DNA from: Maniola hyperantus
Lineage: Eukaryota; Arthropoda; Insecta; Lepidoptera; Nymphalidae
Direction of reading: 5' to 3'
DNA: 64,000 nt
Assembly: GCF_902806685.2 (NCBI RefSeq)
Contig: NC_048536.1
Span: 2,108,001 to 2,172,000 of the forward strand
Positions 57,001 to 62,943 of this stretch are shown piece by piece. The notes beneath the pieces were generated by a model. It was not told where the DNA came from, made no database searches, and saw nothing but the letters and a program-made list of their open reading frames with translations. The stretch's first letter is position 1. Every line of letters starts with the position of its first letter. Position numbers and translations under genes: made by a program.

Positions 57001-59470
57001 AATTTCCTTACTTAAGTTGGTACCTACCCTTCTGCCACAATACTAACTCACTTAGCCACAACGACAGATTCTGCAGAGTGTAGCAATTTACCCCAACAAG
57101 TAAACCTAGAACAATTTTTGGGGATGAGAAGGCTGTACTTATTCACTCTCTTTCAAGACTATAGGGTATGTAGACAATTAGAAGCTGTACGGGTGTGTGG
57201 GGCGTTCTCTCCCCGATTGTCATCTTGAGTCGCGGACTATACAAGTGCCGATGTCTGCAATTTTGTGAGCATGTCCTGCATCACCATTCATGTTACATTT
57301 TCAGGTGGCGGGTTATTTCAGAAGGCGCGACTCGAGCGCGCGTCCGGCGGTCGCTAAAGTCCGGGAGCGAGGGGACGGGACATACGCGCTGCACTTCACT
57401 CCGCACAGCCCCGGACACTTTCTACTCGCTGTTACCGTTAACAATACACCTATTAAGGTATTATCACTTCATCATCAACCGATAGACGTCCACTGCTGGA
57501 CATAGGTCTCTTGTAGGGACTTCCACACGCCACGGTCTTGCGCCGCCTGAATCCAGCGGCTCCCTGCGACTCGTCTGATGTCGTCCGTCCACCTAGTGCG
57601 GGGTCTTCCAACACTGCGACTTCCGATGCGAGGTCACCATTCTAGCACCTTGGGACCCCAACGTCTATCGGTTTTACGAAGTATGTGCCCTGCCCATTGC
57701 CACTTCTGCTTTGCAAGCCGTTGAGCTATGTCTTTGTCGCCCGCTGAGTGACTCTGAGCTTTCTTATGAGGTCCATAGTCAGCAACCATATCTCGGATCC
57801 ATGTCATCACTGGCAACACGCACTGCTCGAAGACTTTGGTCTTCAAGCACCGAGGAATTTTGGACAAGAAGACATCTCGAAGGTTCCTGAACGCTGCCCA
57901 ACCGAGTTGGATTGGCGGCTGACCTCTTTCTCGAAATTGGAGCGCCGCGATCTCGGATTGGATTGGATTATTATCTTATCATTTAGCACCCCATAAAACT
58001 TTTACTCCCCTTCTAGGTTAGCCGGCTTCCACGAACGACATTGTTACTATTGTACTAGGTACTTATTATTGTAAGTTGTTTTTGTTAGTTTATAGTAGAA
58101 CTAGCTTATGCTCGCGACTTCGTCCGCGTGGACTACAAAATTTCAAAACCCTATTTCACCCCCTTAGGAGTTGAATTTTCAAAAATCCTTTCTTAGCGGA
58201 TTCCTACGTTATAATAGCTATCTGCATGCCAAATTTCAGCCCGATCCGTCCAGTAGTTTGAGCTGTGCGTTGATAGATCAGTCAGTCAGTCAGTCAGTCA
58301 TTCAGTCAGTCAGTCAGTCAGTCACCCTTTCCTTTTATATATATAGATTATTGTGAGTTTATAATTCCGTGGCGTCACCCGGTTCAGGGTACCAGCTGAA
58401 AATCAGCGCTGTATATTCTTGTGCAATAAGGCATACAGCATAATGCTGAGCTGGGACCCTTTTCGGGTTGTGCCACACATGACAGTTTGTTCTGGCGCTT
58501 CTTGTTCTCAGGTGGAAGAAGCGCCGGAACTAGCTCTTAGTTTTAAGATGTGATGTGTGGCACAGTTATGTAAATAAACGTCATTCCTTTCTTTCTTTTT
58601 TTCTTACTTACCACGAGGCAAAATAAGATGTCCTGAAAATTCACGTTTGGTTTCAGGGCAGTCCATTTTCGTGCGCGGCTCGTATGTCGAAGGCTCACAC
58701 AGGCCAGTTCCATTGCTGCGCGTTTTGCTCTTCGGGAGGGAAGAAAAACGCTACATGTGGCTGTGGTTCCTCTATGGGAGGGGGTTATAAAGGTAAGAAG
58801 GAAGAAAGTCGAAAATATGATATGTAGTCTTTGGATAAATTGTCCGGGTCCAAAGTAAAATTTCTGTAGGCGCAAGTTGAGAGTAACTCAGCTGCTCGAT
58901 TGCGGTAGAATGACAGCTACAAATTACAATGTCACGATCGCAATCACCTCTGATTGGTTGACGCTCGCTTACTATTGGCTACAATGCATTGTTGCATCAA
59001 GAATCGCACAAATTCAGCCAATCACAACAATTGAGATTGTAATAATGATTGATGCAGGTTTTACGAAATCGATCGGTCTTTATATGACAGTTGACGTTAC
59101 TTCCAGCATATTTAATATATCAAGCAGTAGAACATTGCTTTCTGAAGTGGGTATCGTCCTAGAATCCTCACATAATAGTTGTCTTTACATGAAATAAATA
59201 TATTTCATTTCAAATTGTTAGAGTCAATAAAAACTAAAGAATATTACGGTAAAAACCTTTTGCAAAGACATTTTCAAACCAGGGTCCCGGGCACGTTTAG
59301 TTTTTTTCGACGGGTATTTTTTACTTAAGTTTTTTTTTTTTAAAAAAAAAGGTTGCGGCCACGGACATGCGGGCTGGCCAGGCGCGCGTCACTGGTCGTG
59401 CTGCGGCAGTACTGCACGACACTCCACGTGCACGCGGCCTAGCCACCAGCTCTACCAGTTCTCTTTGTGA
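36087..59470 (+). CDS. TRIM45: TRIM45-type E3 ubiquitin ligase
   Basis: Eleven exons: 36087-36423, 50036-50172, 51424-51594, 53441-53614, 53976-54152, 54509-54706, 55911-56124, 56748-56839, 57305-57457, 58657-58792 and 59352-59470. They sum to 1908 nt (635 aa plus TGA) with matching phases. Domain order: RING (C71, C74, C86, H88, C91, C94, C169, C172) split by a Ser/Gly-rich insert; B-box 1 (C207 to about H244); B-box 2 (C256, H259, C268, C271, C276, C279, H284, H287); coiled coil ~290-400; filamin-type Ig domain ~430-555; and a Cys/His-rich tail (HCCAFCSSGGKKN, GCGHGHAG, HWSCCG). This order and tail are those of TRIM45, a cytosolic ubiquitin ligase linked to MAPK/NF-kB control in vertebrates; function here is by homology. 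The last acceptor is weak, with a purine run before AG. Intron 1 (13.6 kb) contains AK8 on the other strand. AATAAA lies 17 nt after the stop. Confidence 0.94.
36484..36700 (+). mobile_element. Helitron-like element, GCGAAAGTGTG family
   Basis: Starts TACCCTTATTATAAATGCGA, 60 bp after TRIM45 exon 1, and ends in GCGGACGAAGTCGCGGGCAT with a mutated CTAG (CAGTTATT). Confidence 0.75.
36858..36945 (-). mobile_element. SINE S3 head, inverted fragment
   Basis: GTTCGAACCCCCGACCTCCG with GGACGTCCTAACCACTAGGC is the minus-strand tRNA-like head with its B box. Confidence 0.65.
37204..37780 (+). repeat. Interspersed repeat M split by a palindromic MITE
   Basis: The left end GGGTTCCGTACCTTTAAAGG and the right end GACTCGCACTTGGCCGGATT are both present. 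The interior is broken by the insertion at 37487-37654 and by extra sequence near 37260-37380. Confidence 0.7.
37487..37654. mobile_element. Foldback MITE, CCCCCAATTGTGTAAGAATA ends
   Basis: The arms CCCCCAATTGTGTAAGAATA and ACCATTTCATGGCTATCG are matched inverted by CGATAGCCATGAAATGGT and TATTCTTACACAATTGGGGG. About 55-70 bp per arm around a short centre. It is inserted in repeat M at AACAG/ATTTTT. Confidence 0.88.
37800..38490 (-). repeat. Helitron-like or related repeat, minus copy
   Basis: The hairpin end GCCCGCGGTTTCACCCGCGT followed by AAACCCGTGGGAAC matches the Helitron-like families. The rest to 38490 (TAGAAAAACACAACTCC, ACAGACAGACATACAGAC) looks repetitive but is not assigned. Confidence 0.45.
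38778..38860. mobile_element. MITE R half with poly-G run
   Basis: GCAGGTCGAGATGGCAATCG at the left, then a run of about 22 G at 38817-38838. Confidence 0.5.
38960..39828. other. TRIM45 intron 1 / AK8 3' flank
   Basis: No exon seen. On the minus strand, a TTTATTTTATT stretch near 39379-39390 would give an AATAAA signal about 440 nt after the AK8 stop; this is a weak candidate for its poly-A site. Confidence 0.35.
39829..47379 (-). CDS. AK8: Adenylate kinase 8 (two divergent AK domains)
   Basis: Eleven exons: 47287-47379, 46868-47006, 46179-46264, 45576-45681, 44758-44942, 43916-44129, 43001-43125, 42379-42470, 41861-42008, 41104-41191 and 39829-39956. They total 1404 nt (467 aa plus TAG), with all phases consistent; human AK8 is about 479 aa. 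AK8 is a two-domain nucleoside monophosphate kinase tied to cilia and sperm flagella in animals. Domain 1 has the N-terminal helix and a strand DRVILLVSPELDI (65-77) where a P-loop should follow, but no GxxGxGK is present; AGWLMYDHP then marks the usual GW(x)hDG/YP region. Domain 2 has the loop GAIGSGRRTQ (253-262, Arg in place of the catalytic Lys), DHGWVLAGYP (321-330) and RIIFLHVP. It ends with the helix EVQVKVQAAI typical of AK C-termini. Exon 10 has a TAG just past its donor, but splicing at G/GTTAGT to exon 11 restores the frame. The gene lies wholly within TRIM45 intron 1, antisense. Confidence 0.93.
40003..40215 (+). mobile_element. SINE S3
   Basis: The head GGATGTCCACCTCGCATTCG with B box GGGGTTCGATCCCGGGC, the body GGTGTGTGAAGTCTGCCAAT and the tail GAGAGGAGGATTGATTGATC. 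It lies in AK8 intron 10. Confidence 0.75.
40290..40800. repeat. Unclassified repeat G
   Basis: Shares GAGGAAGGAAGTGAGGAGGA, TCTGCCCCAGAAAGGGGAG, CAAGAAGGCGC and TTCGGCCCATATAACC with 42012-42190 and 63412-63600. Probably part of a larger transposon; no conserved protein recognised. Confidence 0.55.
41520..41815 (+). mobile_element. SINE S3, rearranged copy
   Basis: Body motifs ATGTGCGTTTTAAGCAATTA, GGTGTGTGAAGTCTGCCAAT and the end GCCGGCGATCGGTTGATCAT are present. The tRNA-like head is damaged. It ends against the truncated duplicate of AK8 exon 9. Confidence 0.65.
41822..41860 (-). pseudogene. Truncated tandem duplicate of AK8 exon 9
   Basis: Directly after the exon 9 donor, the minus strand repeats the beginning of exon 9 (TAATATTCCTGCACGT, then CCG.GGG) at a 147-bp offset, i.e. 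49 codons. Similarity fades after about 38 nt where a SINE begins. Confidence 0.65.
42012..42190. repeat. Unclassified repeat G, short copy
   Basis: GACAAGGAAGGAAGTGAGGA and TCTGCCCCAGAAAGGGGAGT as in the longer copy at 40290. It begins within a few bases of the AK8 exon 9 acceptor. Confidence 0.55.
42480..42995. other. AK8 intron 7, nothing recognised
   Basis: No exon or clear repeat end. A GCCACCCCTGGGCCGCCC stretch near 42890 looks repeat-derived but is not assigned. Confidence 0.35.
43207..43380 (+). mobile_element. SINE S2, second copy
   Basis: GCCTCAATAGCTCAAATAGA, AACCGAAATGTCGGC and the body TACTCCTAGCAAAAGCTTTA match the copy at 10012. Confidence 0.75.
43445..43600 (-). mobile_element. 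RTE-like LINE 3' scrap
   Basis: ATCATCAACCGATAGACGCA and CAGTCTTGCGCCGCCTGAAT are the reverse complement of the LINE 3' end. About 100-150 bp only. Confidence 0.6.
44271..44722 (-). repeat. Interspersed repeat M, full length
   Basis: From ACCGGCCAAGTGCGAGTCAG to TTGAGGTACGGAACCCTAAA, about 450 bp, just beyond AK8 exon 5 in intron 5. Confidence 0.8.
45126..45290 (-). mobile_element. Helitron-like element, 3'-truncated
   Basis: TCCCGTTGATTTTCCGGGAT through ACTTTCGTATTTATAATAAG. The CTAG hairpin end is absent. Confidence 0.65.
45291..45527 (-). mobile_element. Helitron-like element, directly adjoining copy
   Basis: CTAG at 45291-45294, hairpin GCCCGCGACTTCGTACGCGT, and the end TTTCGCATTTATAATAAGGG. 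It is tandem to the truncated copy at 45126 and very similar to it. Confidence 0.75.
45735..45905 (-). mobile_element. Helitron-like element, GACAGACAG variant
   Basis: ATCGGTTGAATGGATGGGCC, the GACAGACAGACAGACAC tract and TTTCGCATTTATAATATCAG. Confidence 0.6.
45965..46152 (-). mobile_element. Helitron-like element, CTGACTGA family
   Basis: AAACCCCTATTTTACCCCTT to TTTTTTATATATATAAGA. The CTAG end is lost. It ends about 27 bp from AK8 exon 3. Confidence 0.65.
46290..46340 (-). repeat. Interspersed repeat M, end fragment
   Basis: ACCAGCCAAGTGCTAGTCGG with GGGTTCCATACC: the two family ends joined with the interior missing. Confidence 0.5.
46568..46762 (+). mobile_element. Chimeric Helitron-like element
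   Basis: The left part is of the GTCTGTCTG type (ATTATAAATTCGAAAGTG, CCATCCGTTCAACCGATTTT). The right part is an inverted CTGACTGA-family end (CAGTCAGTCAGTCACC, CATATATTTAGA). Confidence 0.55.
47400..47800. other. AK8 upstream region inside TRIM45 intron 1
   Basis: The AK8 promoter must lie here. A TGACGTAACAATG-type sequence (reverse of CATTGTTACGTCA) occurs near 47543, and a GACGGACGG-rich tract at 47670-47725. No firm promoter element can be named. Confidence 0.25.
47806..48010 (+). mobile_element. Helitron-like element, GCGAAAGTGTG family
   Basis: GGTTTGTTGGTTTGTCCTTC, the ATTGACGTGATTTTTTGCAT block, and hairpin GCGTACGAAGTCGCGGGCAT. Confidence 0.7.
48062..48239 (-). mobile_element. Helitron-like element, CTGACTGA family
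   Basis: ACTTCGTCCGCGTGGACTAC to TATATATATTTAGA. A short internal deletion removes the CCTTTCTTAGCGG block. Confidence 0.7.
48423..48528 (+). mobile_element. SINE S1, head only
   Basis: CCTGGCGCAGTGGCAAGCAC and B box GAGTTCGATTCCCGGC, ending in AATTTCTAAATTTCTGGTC. Confidence 0.65.
49028..49210. mobile_element. MITE P, best foldback copy
   Basis: CAGTACGCGGCAGAAAGTAA and TTACTTTCTGCTGAGTACTG are inverted ends. AATGTACATCGGCCTTTAGA pairs with TAAAGGTCGATGTACATT. 183 bp. Confidence 0.85.
49310..49570 (-). mobile_element. SINE S3, minus copy
   Basis: The reverse complement of the body (CTCTCAGGCATGCAGGTTTC, CGATGTTTTCCTTCACC) and of the head (GATCGAAGCCCCGACT). Confidence 0.75.
49602..49989. 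mobile_element. MITE S, 388 bp, beside TRIM45 exon 2
   Basis: CAGGTTGTAACCAGAACGCG and TAGCGTTCTGATTACACCTTG are imperfect inverted ends, and the interior matches the copy at 35407. It ends 47 bp before exon 2. Confidence 0.8.
50178..50612 (+). repeat. Interspersed repeat M, 6 nt after the exon 2 donor
   Basis: TTTTAAGGGTTTCGTACCTC follows almost directly on the TRIM45 exon 2 donor (GTTGGT). The copy ends at GAAAAAATACGTCTGTA without the terminal ACTCGCACTTGG. Confidence 0.7.
50615..51415 (-). mobile_element. Non-LTR retrotransposon RT C-terminus relic
   Basis: The minus strand reads PDGLTLVPWE-like, then DATCVDTLAP, KRRKYASLIESYIFVPFAVE and TLGPRS, the conserved end of a LINE polymerase ORF. 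RAGLFFTQQISLAIQ follows in a shifted frame. A 3' tail (TGATGTGTGGCACAATTAAT) appears at the left. It is broken by a MITE. Confidence 0.7.
51027..51338. mobile_element. hAT-like MITE nested in the LINE relic
   Basis: CAGAGGCGTCTTTACC and its partner CTAGAGACGCCTCTG are inverted ends. CCATCAG stands on both sides, consistent with a 7-8 bp target duplication. The interior is rich in GGGCGCC. Confidence 0.65.
51688..51775 (+). mobile_element. SINE S1, 3' end only
   Basis: TTAGCTACCATCCTAGACTA and AGTGAGATTGCATAACTTGT with ATCTGAATAATAAA. Confidence 0.6.
51891..52020. repeat. Two back-to-back long hairpins
   Basis: CCTAAACGAATAAGTGGATT and TACGACTAGGATAG face an exact inverse copy (CTATCCTAGTCGTA, AATCCACTTATTCGTTTTGG), stem about 34 bp. 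A second hairpin follows (CTGAGAAAGAATTAAGTAGG against CCTACTTACTTAATC and TTTTCTCAG). Confidence 0.8.
52061..52272 (+). mobile_element. Helitron-like element, CTGACTGA family
   Basis: TCTAAATATATAAAAGGAAA at the left and GCGGACGAAGTCGCGAGCAT plus CTAG at 52269-52272. Confidence 0.8.
52361..52612 (-). mobile_element. SINE S1, 5'-truncated
   Basis: A T run of about 27 (the poly-A tail) and the body to GGCCGAAGCCTTCCACCAG. The tRNA-like head is missing. Confidence 0.8.
53184..53440 (+). pseudogene. Two decayed tandem copies of TRIM45 exon 4
   Basis: Copy A (from 53184) and copy B (from 53301) each start after an acceptor-like TGCAG with the same first ~40 nt as the real exon at 53441 (CAGTCGCTGCGGTGCGTGTC). 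Copy A is internally deleted, so the second half of B-box 1 is missing. In copy B one zinc-binding Cys is Tyr. Neither has a donor. A and B are in one open frame (117 bp apart), but B to C (140 bp) shifts the frame into a TAG. Confidence 0.85.
53680..53960 (-). mobile_element. RTE-like LINE 3' fragment
   Basis: Minus-strand pieces resemble the RT C-terminus (an AWKTLHWLDRRHQTS-type stretch). It fills most of TRIM45 intron 4. Confidence 0.7.
54757..55015 (+). mobile_element. Helitron-like element, AAGTCCTGACT family, truncated
   Basis: TCTATATATTATATCACATT, CAACGCACAGCCTAAACCGC and a GGGGATGAAAGATTGTATGA block. The terminal hairpin is missing. Confidence 0.6.
55020..55740. mobile_element. LINE-derived and unassigned repeat sequence
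   Basis: The right part (55560-55735) ends with GCCTATGTCCAGCAGTGGAC and a (GATT)n tail, typical of an RTE-like LINE 3' end on the plus strand. The left part has a 109-codon minus frame that looks TE-derived but is not identified. It lies in TRIM45 intron 6. Confidence 0.55.
56160..56740. other. TRIM45 intron 7, nothing recognised
   Basis: No exon. GTTTATCAAAGAAGG and GAGGTCCTCTCA near 56454-56490 echo the start of exon 7 (55911), suggesting a decayed partial duplicate of that exon. Confidence 0.4.
57185..57245. mobile_element. MITE R, end fragment
   Basis: CCCCGATTGTCATCTTGAGT with CGCGGACTATAC. Confidence 0.45.
57465..57970 (-). mobile_element. RTE-like LINE 3' fragment, longest copy
   Basis: The minus strand reads …IPRCLKTKVFEQCVLPVMT, KQKWQWAGHI and RWGPKVLEW in order, ending with CAGTGGACGTCTATCGG. 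Stops show it is dead. It begins 8 bp after TRIM45 exon 9. Confidence 0.85.
58101..58347 (-). mobile_element. Helitron-like element, CTGACTGA family
   Basis: CTAG at 58101-58104 with hairpin GCTCGCGACTTCGTCCGCGT. The (CAGT)n tract is expanded, and the end is TATATATATAGA. Confidence 0.85.
58375..58605 (+). repeat. LINE 3' tail-like repeat
   Basis: GTGATGTGTGGCACAGTTAT and AATAAACGTCATTCCTTTCT match the left end of the RT relic at 50615, so this is probably another 3' end of that LINE family. Confidence 0.5.
58888..59062 (+). mobile_element. MITE Q copy
   Basis: CAGCTGCTCGATTGCGGTAG to CAATTGAGATTGTAATAATG, in TRIM45 intron 10. Confidence 0.6.
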
Positions 59471-59486
59471 ACCTTATGCATATAGC

Positions 59487-59492
59487 AATAAA
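59487..59492 (+). terminator. Poly-A signal of TRIM45
   Basis: AATAAA 17 nt after the TGA. In the downstream duplicates it is AATAAC (second copy) and AATAAA again (third copy). Confidence 0.6.
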
Positions 59493-59629
59493 GACTATTA
59501 TTATTCGATTCGTTGTTTTATTCCAAAACAAATCCCACCGCTGCTACCATGTAATGAAACGAGGCTGGTTGACATACAACTAACTTTATTTTATAAGTAC
59601 TATAATTATTACACTACATCAACGTTATG

Positions 59630-59790
59630 CCAGTTCTCTTTGTGAACCTTATGCACATAGCAATAACGACTATTATTATTCGATTCGTGGTTTTATTCCA
59701 AATCAATATCACCGTTATACCAGTTCTCATTGTGAACCTTATTCTCATAACAATAAAGTCTACGGACACATGGGCTGGCGAATTGGTCTC
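59630..59790 (+). repeat. Tandem duplicates of the TRIM45 terminal exon end
   Basis: CCAGTTCTCTTTGTGAACCT at 59455 recurs at 59630 and (with one change) at 59720, followed each time by TTAT.C.CATA.CAATAA. The third copy is followed by ACGGACACATGGGCTGG, which resembles the start of exon 11. Spacing is 175 and 90 bp. Confidence 0.75.
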
Positions 59791-60141
59791 TCTTCTCTCG
59801 AACTCTTATCCAAAATAACAATTTAACCAGTCTTTGTCATTATTAGCCAAAACTTTCTCTTTCTATAAACAAATGAATAAAACAAATTTTACTTATACCG
59901 TCAATTTTTATTATAAAGATTCAATATTTACAATAATAATATGTCTATTAAAAGTATAAATGGATTATTTTAAATATTATAATCATTTAATAAAAAATGA
60001 ATTATTTTAAACATTCGATGTACAAATCAATATTACGTAATCTATAATAATAATAATTAATATATACAAACTTCAAAATGTATTGCTGGTCATTATTATA
60101 TGGCGACTTGGCCGCCGCCAGGTAAGTGAACGCAGTCTTAG

Positions 60142-60300
60142 GCTGAGATACAATATAGAGCGTAGGTACTTTGACTTTCCTCAGACTCGGACAAAACGAG
60201 ACAGATGTATACCAGTGATATAATGCTGTCTCGTTTTAACAGTGTTTTAAGTCTGAGCCAAATAATTAAAATGCGAAAAGAAAACTCTATAGATCTCAGT
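60142..60300. mobile_element. MITE D copy
   Basis: CTGAGATACAATATAGAGCG at the left and ACTCTATAGATCTCAG at the right, with ACAAAACGAGACAGATGTAT in between. Confidence 0.7.
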
Positions 60301-60401
60301 CGCGGGTCGAGTTTTTTGGTAACAAATTAAACTCAATTTTATTTGCTTTGACATATGGTTGAAATTGGTTTAAGGCAAACAAAACATGGAAGATACTCAG
60401 A

Positions 60402-60550
60402 CTGAGATCTATAGTACATACATTGACTTTGCTCAGACTTAAGTCTGAGCAAAGTCAATGAGAAATGAGACAGATTTATGCAAAGATAATATGTCTGTCT
60501 CATTTTGATTCGGTCTTAAGTCTGAGCAAAGTAAAAGTAAGCTCAATAAA
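60402..60550. mobile_element. MITE D copy with extra short palindrome
   Basis: CTGAGATCTATAGTACATAC at the left. ACTTTGCTCAGACTTAAG meets its own inverse CTTAAGTCTGAGCAAAGT at 60418-60455. Confidence 0.7.
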
Positions 60551-60739
60551 CAACCAAATCATTCAATCAATGAACAATTCCACAAAAATATTTCACATTT
60601 ACTATTTACATACTAAACTTATAAAATACTTACTAAATATTATTATAAATTATTCGTTTTTTTACATAAATTATAACTGTACAGCTATTTACATGATAAA
60701 TCTGTTGAATTTTGTGATCATAGTATTTTGTTAAATTAT

Positions 60740-61585
60740 CACAGACAAATATCACATCTCTGCAAACAAACTTTGTTTTTTTTTAATTTAATTGATTTCG
60801 GATATCAGAAGTGGGATTACTATCCGTCCGTTTCAAATGTAAATACTATCAGCAAGATACTACGTAGCAGTTGTGTCTTCACATACATACACTAGATGAC
60901 GTTACTTTAACTCACACGGTTATTTCTACAGATCCTGAATCGCGCTAACAGAGTTTTAAATTTTTAATTACCATAAAAAAAGGTGCTAATACCCTATCCG
61001 TGGTAAGTTAGTATAGCCTCAGTAGCTCAACGGTTAAAGGAGCGAACAGAAATCAAAAAAGCCCCCCCCCCCCCTCCGAAATTAGTGCTACCTACCCACT
61101 GCTGATATAATTTACTGTAGACTTTATGCGTAAAAACTTTAACAGAACGATTTGATTTGGTATCTAAAGTGAATTATTCCATAAAAATTATGCACCTATA
61201 TCTACAAAATTTCGTATAATAATTTATTGCTTTATTTACTTAATTTAATTGTCATATCTTACATTAAATCTTAGTTATTTTATATATCTATGACTAAACA
61301 GCATTTAAAAATAATAATTAAATATCACAAAACACAACTCTTGCATAAAAATTAACAATAAAATAACTTAAATTATTATAGACTCCATAGCAAAGGCAAA
61401 ATAACTAATGATTATAATCCTAATCAAATAAAAGTAAGAATAAATAATAGAATCCAAATATTTTACTATAAAAAAATCGGCCCGACATTCTCTATTTTAG
61501 ATCGAAATTCCCAGGCTCAAAATAGCTAGAACCCAGAGCCTATGGCAGGTTAAAAAAGATCGAAAATCCATAATGTTTTAAATCG
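60740..61585. other. Intergenic DNA with broken SINE S2 head
   Basis: At 61014-61078 GCCTCAGTAGCTCAACGGTT is followed by a C-rich run (about 14 C) in place of the normal head. Elsewhere AT-rich with nothing recognised. Confidence 0.45.
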
Positions 61586-61587
61586 AA

Positions 61588-61911
61588 ATGAGGAAGCATC
61601 AGGGCAACGTTCGATACAACTTTCATAGATGGCGCTAAATAACCCCACCACTAAAGATGAAAAATAATACCTATATCTAATGATCTATGCTTTAATTTTT
61701 TAAATTTAAATCGGATGCGAAATTAATTAATTACTTCTATTATAGTTCACACATTTTGTGGGGAAGAAACGTAAGTGTCATTGATTGACACGAACTAAAC
61801 ATTAAAGCATAGATCATATAGATACAGGTATTATTTTTCACCTTTAGTGGTGGAGTTATTTAGCGCCATCTATGAAAATTTTATCGAACGTTGCCCTGAA
61901 ACTACCTCATT
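61588..61911. mobile_element. MITE with ~95-bp inverted arms
   Basis: CAGGGCAACGTTCGATACAA and CATAGATGGCGCTAAATAAC are mirrored by GTTATTTAGCGCCATCTATG (one change) and ATCGAACGTTGCCCTG. Total about 324 bp, no ORF. Confidence 0.85.
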
Positions 61912-62144
61912 AAACAAATAAAAAGATTTCCTTTCGTAAGAAAGTTATTCATATTATTCCAATTCAAATAACTCGAGATTAATTTACCTTCCGAGACATT
62001 GAAAACACATCCCTTTCATCTTATATTTAAGGTTTATATTAGATTAAAACAAGAGATATGCGAGTGGATGTTTCTTTCTTCTACTTTCTTTTTCACATAA
62101 ATATAATAATTTTAAGTATTTACAATTTGATCTCTAGTCTAAGA

Positions 62145-62214
62145 CAGACAGACAGACAACAAAGTGATCCTATAAGGGTTCTGTTTTTCCTTTTGAGGTA
62201 CGGAACCCTAAAAA
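62145..62214 (-). repeat. Interspersed repeat M, end fragment
   Basis: GACAGACAGACAGACAACAA and TTGAGGTACGGAACCCTAAA, reverse orientation. Confidence 0.6.
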
Positions 62215-62339
62215 TTATGTGAAGTAAAACTAAGGTACGTAAGTAAACCACCCTTTGAGCTACAAAACAATTGATACTGTAGCTAACAGGTTTCGAAGGA
62301 GACGTGTCAAGGGGAGAGGCATATTATAGTACGAAGAAC

Positions 62340-62545
62340 TGATAGTCTTTGGGGTCCCGAGGTGCTGGAATCGCGACCTTGCGCCGGAAAGCACAGCGTT
62401 GGAAACCCCTTCGTGGGCCCTTACTACGTGGACAAACATCAGACGATTCGCAGGGAGGCCGCTGGATAGCGGCGGCACAAGAGCGTTATGTATGGAACTT
62501 CCTACAAGAGACCTATGGCCAGCAGTGGACGTCTATCGGTGAATG
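62340..62545 (+). mobile_element. RTE-like LINE 3' fragment, plus strand
   Basis: GGGGTCCCGAGGTGCTGGAA and CCTATGGCCAGCAGTGGACG: the RT C-terminal end with 3' tail (GATAACGACGACGG). Confidence 0.75.
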
Positions 62546-62635
62546 ATAACGACGACGGTTGTTCTTGAATTGACAACTCGCACCGCAAAGATACCATAAA
62601 CTTACAAACATACAACAACTCTATGTTGTACTATA

Positions 62636-62787
62636 AGTCCCGCAAATTGCTATTGCGCTGGGACCATGTCTCATAAATATCGAAATGACGTCATTTAGAA
62701 ATAAAAATATACCATCAGCTCGAAACTTCAGTCTAGTGCTGACGTCGCTAAAATGGCAGCCACGCGCATTAACAATTTGCGGGACGT
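62636..62787. mobile_element. MITE T, intact copy
   Basis: AGTCCCGCAAATTGCTATTG and CATTAACAATTTGCGGGAC are inverted ends flanked by TATA. An ATGACGTCAT octamer core lies at about 62690. Confidence 0.75.
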
Positions 62788-62943
62788 ATACCAAAGGACG
62801 CGTCATTCCGAACAAAAAACAGCTGGCGGCAAATTCGTTATTGCTTACAACTTCATATACAGTGTCATACTGATTTCGACAGTTTCATACAACACGATTT
62901 TTGATTCAAATAGCCCTTTTTTAGGCCCTTACGCCCTGTGTGT

